This document shows positions 40,891 to 49,401 of a stretch of DNA of 64,000 nucleotides, piece by piece; within the stretch, counting starts at the first letter, position 1, and the number at the start of each line of letters is the position of its first letter. The notes beneath the pieces are model-generated. The model saw nothing but the letters and a program-made list of their open reading frames with translations, was not told the origin of the DNA and did no database searches. The DNA is from Streptomyces galbus (GTDB taxonomy: Bacteria; Actinomycetota; Actinomycetes; Streptomycetales; Streptomycetaceae), in assembly GCF_005280195.1 (NCBI RefSeq), contig NZ_SZPR01000019.1, forward strand, positions 204,511 through 268,510. The letters are read 5' to 3'. The position numbers and the translations under genes were made by a program.

Positions 40891-43248
40891 GTGGTGGATC
40901 AGCTGACGCAGCACGATCCGCGCCGGATCGGGCCGTTCGAGGTGCTGGGACGGCTGGGGGCCGGCGGCATGGGGCTGGTCTATCTCGCGCGCTCGGCGTC
41001 CGGCCGGCGGGTCGCGATCAAGACGGTCCGCACCGAGCTGGCCGAGGACCAGCTCTTCCGCGTGCGCTTCACGCGCGAGGTGGAGGCCGCCCGGGCGGTG
41101 TCCGGCTTCTACACGGCGGCCGTCGTCGACGCCGACCCCCGCGCCGCCGTGCCGTGGCTGGCCACCGCGTACGTGCCCGCCCCCTCCCTCGAGGAGATAG
41201 TGAACGAGTGCGGCCCGCTGCCCGCGCAGGCGGTGCGCTGGCTCGCGGCGGGCGTCGCCGAGGCGCTGCAGTCCATCCACGGCGCCGGGCTGGTCCACCG
41301 CGACCTCAAGCCCTCCAACGTGCTGGTGGTGGAGGACGGCCCCCGGGTGATCGACTTCGGCATCGCCTCCGGTGTGTCGAACACCCGTCTGACGATGACG
41401 AACGTCGCCGTCGGCACCCCCGCCTACATGTCCCCGGAGCAGGCCAAGGACTCCCGCAGCGTGACCGGCGCGAGCGACGTGTTCTCGCTCGGCTCGATGC
41501 TCGTCTTCGCCGCCACCGGGCACCCGCCCTTCCACGGGGCCAACCCGGTCGAGACGGTCTTCATGCTGCTGCGCGAGGGCCCCGACCTGGAGGGCCTGCC
41601 GCAGGAGCTGCGCCCGCTCATCGAGTCCTGCATGCAGATGGACCCCACGGCCCGGCCCAACCCGGCCGACCTCCAGGCCCAGCTCGCCCCGCACCTGTTC
41701 GGGTCCGGCTCCGACGACAGCGGTACGGCGTCGGCGTGGCTGCCCGAGAAGGCCGTCACCCTGATCGAGACCCGCCGCGGCGGCCGCCCGGCCGTCAAGC
41801 CGGCGCCCACCGCGGGCCGCAGCGGCGCCGGCCACCGCCCGGCGGTCCCGCCGCCGCCCTCGCACGACCCGGTCGTCCCGGCGCCGCACGTCCCCGTGCC
41901 CGTCGGCGCCCCCGACACCGGCCCCGTCCGGCTGGCCGGCGCGGCCGTGCCGATCGGCCCCGGCCCGCGCGTCGCCGACCTGCGCGCCTCGGCCGCCGTC
42001 AGGGCACCCGCGCCCGACCCCGGCCTGGTCGCCACCTGGACCCGCCCGCGCCCCGGCGTCAACGGCGCCGACTCCGCCGTCGGACCCGCCGTGCCGGCCG
42101 CGCCCCCGGAGACCACCGCGGGCTGGCGCCCCTGGCGGTTCCGGATGTCCAACGACGTGTGGGGCACCCCGGCCGTCGCCGACGACCTGGTCTACGTCAC
42201 CTCCTTCGAGGTGCACGCGCTCGACGTGGCCACCGGCAGGCGCCGCTTCAAGACCCGGGACGTGGCCTGGTCCATGGCGGTCGCGGACGGCCGCATCCAC
42301 GCCTCGGACGGACCCACGCTGTTCGCGCTGGACGCCCGCGAGGGGCGGGACCTGTGGCGCCTGCAGACGGACGCCTGGGTGTACGCGCTCCAGGCCGACC
42401 GGGGCACGCTCGTCACCGGCACCCGCGGCGGCGGCGTCCAGGCATGGGAGGCGTCCGGCGGCCAGAAGCTGTGGGAGATCACCGGCTGCCAGACCGACTT
42501 CGAGTCCCCCGAGGCCGGACCGACGCTGCACGACGGCACGGTCTACGTCTGGCAGGACGCCCGCCTGCGCGCCCTGGACGCCCGCAGCGGCGAGGAACGC
42601 TGGTCGTACCCCATCGGTGACACCGCCTCCTGCGGCGGTGTCCCGGTGCGCGTGACCCCGGCCCCGGACGGCCACGTCTACGTCAGCGCCGGCACCCGCG
42701 TGCTCGCCGTGGACGCGGGGAACGGCAGGGTGCGCTGGCACTTCGAGGCGCCGGCGGTCTTCCTGTCCCCGCCCGCCTTCGTGCCCGGCCCGGCCGTCAC
42801 CGGCGGCGGGGTCTACCTCGCCGACTACCTCGGCACCGTCTACGCCCTCGACGCCACCGACGGCCGCGACCGCTGGCGCATCGCGACGGAGGCCCGCTCC
42901 TCCGTCGAGCCGGTGCTCGTCACCGCCGGGCACGTGCACGTGGGCAGCGGCAAGGGCCTGTACACCCTGGACGCGGTCACCGGCACGCCCAAGTGGCGTT
43001 TCCAGTCCGGCGGCGACATCGTGGGCGCCCCGGCCGTCGCCGAGGGCCGCATCCACTTCGGCTCCACCGACCACCTGCTCTACACCCTGAAGGCCGACGA
43101 CGGCCGGCTGCGCTGGAAGCTCGCCACCGGCGGCGAGATCACCGGTTCCCCGGTGGTCAGGGACGGGGTGGTGTACGCGTGCAGCAAGGACCGGTGCGTG
43201 TACGCGCTGGACGCGGAGAAGGGCACCGGGACGGCGCGCAGCACCTGA
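40891..43248 (+). CDS. afsK: serine/threonine protein kinase AfsK with PQQ-like beta-propeller
   Basis: AfsK autophosphorylates and phosphorylates AfsR to turn on secondary metabolism. The 785 residues begin with a kinase domain: glycine loop GRLGAGGMG (about 20-28), Lys44 in VAIKTV, HRDLKPSN (His136), DFG with Asp155, and the activation-loop Thr168 in RLTMTN, the reported autophosphorylation residue. That match supports the GTG start at 40891, preceded by GGGGAGG. A Pro-rich linker (about 290-410) leads to a C-terminal PQQ-type propeller with many YALDA repeats (VHALDVATGRRRF, LYTLDAVTGTPKW, LYTLKADDGRLRW). Confidence 0.96.
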   Translation: MVDQLTQHDPRRIGPFEVLGRLGAGGMGLVYLARSASGRRVAIKTVRTELAEDQLFRVRFTREVEAARAVSGFYTAAVVDADPRAAVPWLATAYVPAPSLEEIVNECGPLPAQAVRWLAAGVAEALQSIHGAGLVHRDLKPSNVLVVEDGPRVIDFGIASGVSNTRLTMTNVAVGTPAYMSPEQAKDSRSVTGASDVFSLGSMLVFAATGHPPFHGANPVETVFMLLREGPDLEGLPQELRPLIESCMQMDPTARPNPADLQAQLAPHLFGSGSDDSGTASAWLPEKAVTLIETRRGGRPAVKPAPTAGRSGAGHRPAVPPPPSHDPVVPAPHVPVPVGAPDTGPVRLAGAAVPIGPGPRVADLRASAAVRAPAPDPGLVATWTRPRPGVNGADSAVGPAVPAAPPETTAGWRPWRFRMSNDVWGTPAVADDLVYVTSFEVHALDVATGRRRFKTRDVAWSMAVADGRIHASDGPTLFALDAREGRDLWRLQTDAWVYALQADRGTLVTGTRGGGVQAWEASGGQKLWEITGCQTDFESPEAGPTLHDGTVYVWQDARLRALDARSGEERWSYPIGDTASCGGVPVRVTPAPDGHVYVSAGTRVLAVDAGNGRVRWHFEAPAVFLSPPAFVPGPAVTGGGVYLADYLGTVYALDATDGRDRWRIATEARSSVEPVLVTAGHVHVGSGKGLYTLDAVTGTPKWRFQSGGDIVGAPAVAEGRIHFGSTDHLLYTLKADDGRLRWKLATGGEITGSPVVRDGVVYACSKDRCVYALDAEKGTGTARST

Positions 43249-43429
43249 CGCACACCGCGGGGGGGACGCGGGGGACGGCCGTCGCACCGGGCACGGAAGG
43301 GGTCCGGACGGCGGCCGTCGCTGCGGGGGAGCGGCGGGCGGGCCGCTCTCCACCCCGACGCTACGCCGGGTACGGGCCGGTCGCCACGCGGTGACATGAC
43401 CGTGACAGCGTGTGCCTAGGGTGGGGGTC

Positions 43430-43981
43430 ATGGAACGACGAGGGCACACACTCAGACTCACGGCGGTGGCGGCACTGGTCGTCCTGGCCCTCACGGGCTT
43501 CTCCACCGGCCGCGGCCACGGCGGCCACCACGGCGGCGGGGGCGGCGGGTGCAGCAGTTCGCACCAGGACCACGACAGCTCGTCCACCGGCGGCACGTCC
43601 GGGTCGCGCTACCACGACTACGACCACGACGACGATGACGACGACTACTACGCCAGCGGCACGGGCGGCGGCTCCGGCGGCTCCTCGCAGCCGACGGCCA
43701 CGACGGGCACCCTGCGGGACGCCGACGTCGAACTCCTCGACTGCGCCACGGAGAAGACGCCGTACGCGACCGTCCGGGTCACCAACCCCAACGGCCGGGG
43801 CGGCTCCTTCACCGTGACGGTCGACTTCCTCGACGCCGCCTCGAACCGGGTGGAGCGGCGCACCGCCCACGCGTTCGTCGCCGCGAACGGCACGGCGACG
43901 GTCCGGGTGGGCCTGTCCGGCCCGGGTGCGGCGGCCCGGGCCGACCACTGCCTGGCCGGCCTGCACGCCACGGCGGGCTGA
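43430..43981 (+). CDS. secreted His/Asp/Gly-rich protein, function unknown
   Basis: The 183-residue protein has a signal peptide (LTAVAALVVLALTGFSTG, residues about 8-25). A low-complexity GHGGHHGGGGGG and DYDHDDDDDDYY segment may bind metal. The C-terminal domain starts near residue 95 (RDADVELLDCATEKTPYATV) and resembles a secreted immunoglobulin-like fold with two conserved cysteines. TAGGGT lies seven bases before the ATG, so the message is probably leaderless. It lies between afsK and afsS, where S. coelicolor has SCO4424. Confidence 0.75.
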   Translation: MERRGHTLRLTAVAALVVLALTGFSTGRGHGGHHGGGGGGCSSSHQDHDSSSTGGTSGSRYHDYDHDDDDDDYYASGTGGGSGGSSQPTATTGTLRDADVELLDCATEKTPYATVRVTNPNGRGGSFTVTVDFLDAASNRVERRTAHAFVAANGTATVRVGLSGPGAAARADHCLAGLHATAG

Positions 43982-44018
43982 CGCCCGCGGTCCTGCCGGT
44001 CCCGGCTGCGGACATGCC

Positions 44019-44057
44019 ACGGCCGCGGTGGCTCCCCCTCGGCGCCACCGCGGCCGT
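44019..44057. terminator. 14-bp-stem terminator between the secreted protein and afsS
   Basis: ACGGCCGCGGTGGC (44019-44032) and GCCACCGCGGCCGT (44044-44057) pair perfectly with an 11-base loop, and the downstream side ends in TTCCCCCC. It serves two convergent genes. Confidence 0.85.
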
Positions 44058-44075
44058 TCCCCCCTCGATTCAGGT

Positions 44076-44264
44076 CTACTTGCCGCCGAGGTCCAGGGCC
44101 GGCGGGGCCGGTGCGTGGTTGTCCATGGTGGTGAGGGCCGTGTCGGCGGACGGCGCGGGCGCGTGGTTGTCGAGGGCGACGACCGGGCCGTCCTTCGGCG
44201 GCGCGGGCGCGTGGTTGTCCAGGGTGACGATCTCCTCGTCCTGGATCTTCTTGTCTTCGCTCAT
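44076..44264 (-). CDS. afsS: AfsS (AfsR2), small activator of secondary metabolism
   Basis: AfsS is a 62-residue acidic protein with three copies of the hallmark repeat: VTLDNHAPAP, VALDNHAPAP and TTMDNHAPAP. It acts downstream of AfsR to raise antibiotic gene expression by an unclear mechanism. GGGGAGGGGCTC precedes the ATG at 44264. It lies directly after afsR on the same strand with its own promoter. The repeat number equals the usual three. Confidence 0.95.
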   Translation of the reverse strand: MSEDKKIQDEEIVTLDNHAPAPPKDGPVVALDNHAPAPSADTALTTMDNHAPAPPALDLGGK

Positions 44265-44295
44265 GAGCCCCTCCCCGGGTCCCGTGGATCAGTGG

Positions 44296-44339
44296 GGCCC
44301 TTGCCCGGCAGCTCCCCCGAGGGCTGCCGGACAAGGGCC
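44296..44339 (-). promoter_or_regulatory. 17-bp hairpin in the afsR-afsS interval
   Basis: GGCCCTTGCCCGGCAGC (44296-44312) pairs with GCTGCCGGACAAGGGCC (44323-44339) with one wobble; the loop is 10 bases. It lies between the afsS control sites and the afsS start. It may end the afsR message, or attenuate afsS if the afsS transcript starts upstream of it. Confidence 0.75.
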
Positions 44340-44351
44340 GTTCGGGAGCTC

Positions 44352-44445
44352 ACCCTATGCGGCCGAGCCCCGGCGACCCGTCTGCCCCCCGACGCGACGG
44401 ATCGGTGCGCCGAGCATGACAGCGGGTCATAAACGTTCGATGAAC
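44352..44445 (-). promoter_or_regulatory. afsS promoter with AfsR/PhoP direct-repeat box
   Basis: On the minus strand GTTCATCGAAC (44445-44435) and GTTTATGACCC (44434-44424) form adjacent 11-base repeats, the form known for the AfsR and PhoP sites at S. coelicolor afsS. CATGCT (44418-44413), five bases on, fits the -10 of a SARP-type promoter. TAGGGT at 44357-44352 is a second possible -10. Confidence 0.75.
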
Positions 44446-44462
44446 GCCCCGTCGGTCCGCTG

Positions 44463-47423
44463 TCAGACGGCCGGGGCGGGGGAGAGGAGCCCGCGCACCT
44501 CGTCCGCCTCGGCGGCGCCGACCTGCTCGTAGAGGGCGAGCGCCTCCCGCCAGCAGGCCCGGGCCCGGTCGGCCTGGCCGAGCGCCTCCAGTGAACGCCC
44601 GAGCGCGGTCAGGACGTTGGCCCGCATGCGGTCGCCGCCGATGCACCCGATGGCGAGGGCCTGTTCGGCGTGCTGGGCCGCCTTCGCGGGCTGCCGCCCG
44701 GTGAAGTGGGCCTGCGCGATGCGGAAGTGGGTGGTCCCCTCCCACAGGCGCTGGCGGTCCGTGCGGAACATCTCCAGGGCCCCGGTCAGTTCGGCCAGCG
44801 CGTCAGCCGTCCGCCCGGCCTCCGTGAGGGCCAGTCCCAGCGCGTAGCGGGCATTGGCCAGCCGGAGGGTCAGCCCGAGGCGGTCGTAGAGGTCGATGCC
44901 CTGCTGGGCCAGGGCGATCGCCTCCGCCGTGCGGCCCAGGGCGAGGTGGACGCGGGACAGGTTGCACAGGGCGCTCGCCTCGAGCGGGAGGTTGCCGTCG
45001 GCCCGCGACCCCTCGATGGCCGACAGCAGGTGGCCCTCGGCGTCCTCGTTGCGGCCCTGGATCAGGGCGATGATGCCCCGGTCGTTGCTGGCCCAGTACA
45101 GCGGGATGAGGTCGCCGACCGAACCCGCGAGGGCCACGGCGCGGCACGCCTCGTCCTCGGCGTCGTCGTAACGGCCCGCGACCAGGTGCACGTTGGTCAG
45201 CGCGGTCCGGGCCCGGCCCTCCGCGCGCCGGTCGCCGGCCGTGACCGCGGCGTCCCGGGCGGCCAGCGCGGCGGACTCGTACTGCTTGGAGTTGGCGCCC
45301 GACTCGCTCAGGTCCTTCGCGGCCCACAGCAGGTCCACGCCGCGGCGCAGCCGTCCGCCGGTGAGGGCCTGGCGGGCGCACGACAGCAGGCAGTTGGCCT
45401 CGGAGTAGAGCCAGTCCAGGGCCCGCTGGCGGTCGGTGAAGGTCAGACCCGGGTGGCGGGTGGGCTCCAGGTGGTCCACCAGCCGGTCCCCGGGCCGTTC
45501 CAGCGCGAACACCCCGGCCGCCGTCGCCAGGTAGAAGTCCAGCAGCCGTGACAGCGCCGACTCCCGTTCCGTGGGCGGCCATTCGTCCCGCTCCGCGCAG
45601 GCACGCGCGTAGAGCCGGACCAGGTCGTGGAAGCGGTAGCGGCCGGGGGCCGCCGACTCCAGCAGGGACGTGTCGACCAGGGACTCCAGCAGGTCCTCCG
45701 TGTCGGGCAGCGGCAGGTCCAGGACCGCCGCGGCCGCCGCGAGGGAGATGTCCGGGCCGTCCGCCAGCCCCAGCAGGCGGAACGCGCGGGCCTGGGCCGG
45801 CTCGAGCTGGCCGTAGCCCAGTTCGAACGTGGCTTTGACCGCCAGGTCTCCGGCCTGGAGCTCGTCCAGCCGGCGGCGCTCGTCGGCGAGCTTCGCCGCG
45901 AGCACCGACACCGTCCAGGTGCGCCGCGCCGCGAGCCGGGACGCCGCGATGCGGATCGCCAGGGGCAGGAAGCCGCACGCCGCCACGACGTCCAGCGCCG
46001 CCTCGCGCTCCGAGGCGACCCGCTCCTCGCCGACGATCCTGGTGAACAGCGCCAGCGCCTCGTCCGGGGACATCACGTCGAGGTCGACCAGGTGCGCGCC
46101 CGCCAGGTCCAGCATCCGCACCCGGGACGTCACCAGCGCCGCACAGCCCGCGGTGCCCGGCAGCAGCGGCCTGACCTGGGCCGCGTCCTTGGCGTTGTCC
46201 AGCAGCACCAGGACCCGCCGGCCGTCCAGCACCGAGCGGTACAGCGCCGCCCGCTCCTGGAGCGAGTCGGGGATCGCCGAGTCGGCCGTGCCGAGCGCCC
46301 GCAGGAACGCGCCGAGCACCGTCTCCGGCTCGGCCGCCCGCTGGCCCGCGCCCTGCAGGTCGACGTACAACTGCCCGTCGGGGAAGGCCGGCCGGGCCTG
46401 GTGGGCGACGTGCACCGCCAGGGTGGTCTTGCCCACGCCGCCGATGCCCGCGAGCGCGGAGACGGCCATGACGCTGCCCTCGTCGCCGGAGGCGGCCGCC
46501 AGGACCTCGCCGAGTTCCTTCACGAACGCCGACCGGCCGGTGAAGTCGGGGACCGTCGCCGGGAGCTGCGCGGGCCGGACGCGGAGCACCCCCGGGTCGG
46601 CCGCGGGCGCCGGCTCGGACAGGCCGGGGTCGGCCCGCAGGATCCGCTCCTGCAGCTCGCGCAGGTCCGGGCGCGGGTCGACGCCCAGCTCCTCGGCCAG
46701 CAGGCGCCGGGTGTCGGCGTACACGGCGAGCGCCTCGCCCTGCCGGCCGCTGCGGTACAGCGCGAGCATCAGCAGCTCGCGCAGCCGTTCCCGCAGCGGG
46801 TGCGCGGCGGTCAGCGCGGTCAGCTCGGAGACCGCCTCGGCGTGGCAGCCCTGCTCCAGGTCCAGGTCCAGCCGCGTCTCCAGCAGCCCGAGCCGCCACT
46901 CCTCCAGGCGCACCCGCTGGGCCTGCGCGTACGGCCCGGGCACCCCGGCCAGGGTCTCGCCGTCCCACAGCTCCAGCGCCCGGTTCAGTGCCTCGCGCGC
47001 CCGCCCCGGCTCCCCGGCCGCCCGTGCCTTCTCCGCGTCGGCCACCAGCCGGTGCGCCCGGGCCAGGTCCAGCGCGCCGTCGGGCAGGCCGCGGATCGCG
47101 TAGCCGCCGGACTCGCTGACCAGCACGCCCGCGTCCAGGACCTTGCGCAGCCGCGAGGCGTACGTCCGTACCGCGGCCAGCGCCTGCTGCGGAGGCTCCT
47201 CGCCCCACAGCGCGTCGATCAGCTCGGCGGCCGTCGCGGTGCGGCCCTCGCGCAGCAACAGGGCGGCGAGCAGGGCGCGTTGCTGCGGGGAGCCGGTGGG
47301 CAGGGGCTCCTCGCCGCGCCAGGCGCGCACCGGGCCGAGCACGCCGAAGCGCGGGGCCGCCGCGGACGCGGGACGCCGCTGCTCCGGCACGCGCGCGTCA
47401 CGCGGTACACGGTGGTCGTCCAT
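44463..47423 (-). CDS. afsR: AfsR, SARP-type regulator with NB-ARC and TPR domains
   Basis: AfsR is phosphorylated by AfsK and other kinases, hydrolyses ATP and activates afsS. The 986 residues have an OmpR-like winged helix (about 22-110, with LREGRTATAAELIDALWGEE), a BTAD domain (about 115-270), an NB-ARC ATPase with P-loop GIGGVGKTT (about 323-331) and VLVLLDN Walker B, then C-terminal TPRs (from about 700). ATG 47423 follows GGGGG. Length is close to the 993 residues I recall for S. coelicolor. It precedes afsS on the same strand. Confidence 0.96.
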   Translation of the reverse strand: MDDHRVPRDARVPEQRRPASAAAPRFGVLGPVRAWRGEEPLPTGSPQQRALLAALLLREGRTATAAELIDALWGEEPPQQALAAVRTYASRLRKVLDAGVLVSESGGYAIRGLPDGALDLARAHRLVADAEKARAAGEPGRAREALNRALELWDGETLAGVPGPYAQAQRVRLEEWRLGLLETRLDLDLEQGCHAEAVSELTALTAAHPLRERLRELLMLALYRSGRQGEALAVYADTRRLLAEELGVDPRPDLRELQERILRADPGLSEPAPAADPGVLRVRPAQLPATVPDFTGRSAFVKELGEVLAAASGDEGSVMAVSALAGIGGVGKTTLAVHVAHQARPAFPDGQLYVDLQGAGQRAAEPETVLGAFLRALGTADSAIPDSLQERAALYRSVLDGRRVLVLLDNAKDAAQVRPLLPGTAGCAALVTSRVRMLDLAGAHLVDLDVMSPDEALALFTRIVGEERVASEREAALDVVAACGFLPLAIRIAASRLAARRTWTVSVLAAKLADERRRLDELQAGDLAVKATFELGYGQLEPAQARAFRLLGLADGPDISLAAAAAVLDLPLPDTEDLLESLVDTSLLESAAPGRYRFHDLVRLYARACAERDEWPPTERESALSRLLDFYLATAAGVFALERPGDRLVDHLEPTRHPGLTFTDRQRALDWLYSEANCLLSCARQALTGGRLRRGVDLLWAAKDLSESGANSKQYESAALAARDAAVTAGDRRAEGRARTALTNVHLVAGRYDDAEDEACRAVALAGSVGDLIPLYWASNDRGIIALIQGRNEDAEGHLLSAIEGSRADGNLPLEASALCNLSRVHLALGRTAEAIALAQQGIDLYDRLGLTLRLANARYALGLALTEAGRTADALAELTGALEMFRTDRQRLWEGTTHFRIAQAHFTGRQPAKAAQHAEQALAIGCIGGDRMRANVLTALGRSLEALGQADRARACWREALALYEQVGAAEADEVRGLLSPAPAV

Positions 47424-47578
47424 CGGATCCCCCTCGGCGTCCTGACTATCGGGGTCAGTTTGCCCTGTCCATGCCGGAAACGGCAGCCGGGCGAGACGCC
47501 GATCACAGGCCGGCCCGGGCCGATGCCCGGACGCCTGACGGGAGTTCACACATCCGCCACACCCTCTCCGCACGGCCG

Positions 47579-47621
47579 CGCCCGCCGTGCGGCGGGCGGC
47601 GGTCCGCCCCGTGCGGGGCGG
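47579..47621. terminator. tandem GTGC-loop hairpins after the SDR gene
   Basis: CGCCCGCC-GTGC-GGCGGGCG (47579-47598) and CCGCCCC-GTGC-GGGGCGG (47604-47621) are two adjacent perfect hairpins with the same tetraloop. They lie just past the SDR stop on the minus strand. Confidence 0.75.
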
Positions 47622-47633
47622 GAGCGCCGTGGG

Positions 47634-48566
47634 TCAGGCGCCCGCCGCCACCGTGAGCCGCGGGAAGGTCACGCCGGTCAGCTCCTCGGAGACGGTCCAC
47701 AGCCGGCGGGCGGTCACCGGGTCCGAGGCGGCGCGGGAGCGGCCGACCAGGGTGGGCGCGCCGCGCATCTCGAAGGCGCCGTCGGGCCCGGTGTAGCTCG
47801 CGCCCGGCAGGTCCTGCACGGCGGCGTACAGGGTGGGCAGCGCGCCGGCCGCCTCGTCCTGGGCGAGGAACCGGTTGCCCGCGAGCAGCGCCAGGCGGCG
47901 CAGCGGGCTGGCGTCGTGCCCCTGCAGGTTGGTGGCCGCCCAGCCGGGGTGCGCGGCGAGCGCCCGCACGGGGGAGCCCTCGGCGGTGAGGCGGCGCTGG
48001 AGTTCCAGGGTGAAGAGCAGGTTGGCGAGCTTGGACTGGCTGTAGGCGGTCATCGGCCGGTAGGCGCCGGCCAGGTCGAGGTCGTCGAAGTGGATGCGGG
48101 GGCTGCCGGGCATCCGGTGCGCGCTGGACGACACCGTCACCACGCGGTCCGTGAGGTGCGGCAGCAGGAGGTTGGTGAGGGCGAAGTGCCCGAGGTGGTT
48201 GGTGCCGAACTGCATCTCGAAGCCGTCCTTGGTGCGGGCCTCGGGGATGTTCATGACGCCGGCGTTGTTGATCAGCAGGTCCAGGTCGCCGTGCCAGGCG
48301 GCGGCGAAGGCGCGCACGGAGGAGAGGTCGGCCAGGTCGAGCCGGCGGACCTCCACGCTGCCGTCGACGCGCCGGGCGGCGGCCTCCCCGCGGCGCGGGT
48401 CGCGGACGGCGAGGACGACGTGGGCGCCCGCACCGGCCAGGGCCTGGGCGGTGGCGAGGCCGATGCCGCTGTTGCCGCCGGTGACGACGGCGGTGCGGCC
48501 GGTCTGGTCGGGGATGTCCTGGGCGGTCCAGGGACGGGCTGCGGTCTGGGGCGTGTGAGTGGCCAT
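47634..48566 (-). CDS. short-chain dehydrogenase/reductase (retinol dehydrogenase-like)
   Basis: This 310-residue SDR has the cofactor motif TGGNSGIG (about 29-36), NNAG (about 104-107) and the active-site YSQSKLAN. VTVSSSAHRMPG supplies the serine. Long relatives act on lipophilic alcohols or ketones; the substrate is unknown. ATG 48566 lies beyond the operator array and is divergent from a TetR gene that very likely regulates it. Confidence 0.9.
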   Translation of the reverse strand: MATHTPQTAARPWTAQDIPDQTGRTAVVTGGNSGIGLATAQALAGAGAHVVLAVRDPRRGEAAARRVDGSVEVRRLDLADLSSVRAFAAAWHGDLDLLINNAGVMNIPEARTKDGFEMQFGTNHLGHFALTNLLLPHLTDRVVTVSSSAHRMPGSPRIHFDDLDLAGAYRPMTAYSQSKLANLLFTLELQRRLTAEGSPVRALAAHPGWAATNLQGHDASPLRRLALLAGNRFLAQDEAAGALPTLYAAVQDLPGASYTGPDGAFEMRGAPTLVGRSRAASDPVTARRLWTVSEELTGVTFPRLTVAAGA

Positions 48567-48570
48567 GGCT

Positions 48571-48631
48571 TCAATGTAGGCGGTGATCACAATGTATGCA
48601 ACGCCTACAATGTAAATGCTGCACACAATGT
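48571..48631. promoter_or_regulatory. four operator-like repeats at 18-bp period between SDR and TetR genes
   Basis: TCAATGT (48571), ACAATGT (48589), ACAATGT (48607) and ACAATGT (48625) recur at exactly 18-base steps. TGTA and TACA half-sites also face each other across the gaps. The divergent TetR protein is the obvious candidate binder. Confidence 0.75.
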
Positions 48632-48677
48632 CGGCACCGTTCACATCGGTGCTCTCCGCCGCCACTAAGCTGGGCCC

Positions 48678-49286
48678 ATGACGAGCCGCCGCCCCTACCA
48701 CCACGGAGACCTGCGCGCCGAGCTGCTCTCCCGCGCCGAGGAGACCCTGCGCGAACGGGGGGCGGGCGCGCTGTCGCTGCGGGAGCTGGCCCGTGACATC
48801 GGTGTCAGCCCGGCCGCGCCCAGCCGGCACTTCCGCACCAAGCAGGCCCTCCTGGACGCACTGGCGCTGACCGGGTTCGAGCGGCTCGCGGACGTCATCG
48901 CGGGCTCGCAGCAGGGCGCCGGCGCCTCGTTCCCCGAGCGGCTGGACGCCGCCGCCCGCGCCTACGTCGACTTCGCCATGACCAACGCCGCGCTCCTGGA
49001 CCTGATGTTCTCGGTCAAGCACAGCGCCGACGCGGCCGAGGTCCTGGGCGGCGCCGTGCACCGCTGGTCCGACCTGCTCCTGGGCGTGATCGCCGAGGGC
49101 CAGCGCGAGGGCCAGGTCCGCTCGGGCCCGATGGAGCGGGTCGCCCTCCCCGTCTTCGCCGCCCTGCACGGCTACGCCGGCCTCGCCGTCAGCGGTTTCC
49201 TCCCCCCGGAGGCCATGGCGGACGGCCTCACCGACGTCATCGCCTCCACCCTGCGCGGCTGCGCCCCCGACCCGGCCCAGGGCTGA
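48678..49286 (+). CDS. TetR family regulator of the divergent SDR gene
   Basis: This 202-residue protein starts YHHGDLRAELLSRAEETLRE and has a helix-turn-helix RELARDIGVSPAAPSRHF (about 34-51). The C-terminal part matches the TetR WHG-type ligand domain. It starts 111 bases from the SDR, separated by the repeat array. Confidence 0.9.
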   Translation: MTSRRPYHHGDLRAELLSRAEETLRERGAGALSLRELARDIGVSPAAPSRHFRTKQALLDALALTGFERLADVIAGSQQGAGASFPERLDAAARAYVDFAMTNAALLDLMFSVKHSADAAEVLGGAVHRWSDLLLGVIAEGQREGQVRSGPMERVALPVFAALHGYAGLAVSGFLPPEAMADGLTDVIASTLRGCAPDPAQG

Positions 49287-49401
49287 GCCCCCGCGCCCCG
49301 GCGAAGATCCCGGACGTTCCCGCACGGCCCGGCGGGGCACCCGGGGCGGTCGGTTGGTTCAATGTGACCGGACAGGGCGCGGCGAGAGCGGGTGGCTTCG
49401 G

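Noticed and set aside
39862..43596. A 1244-codon minus-strand open frame opposite the VOC and afsK genes
   Set aside because: No motif or ribosome site, with shadow-type composition. The plus-strand genes have clear domains.
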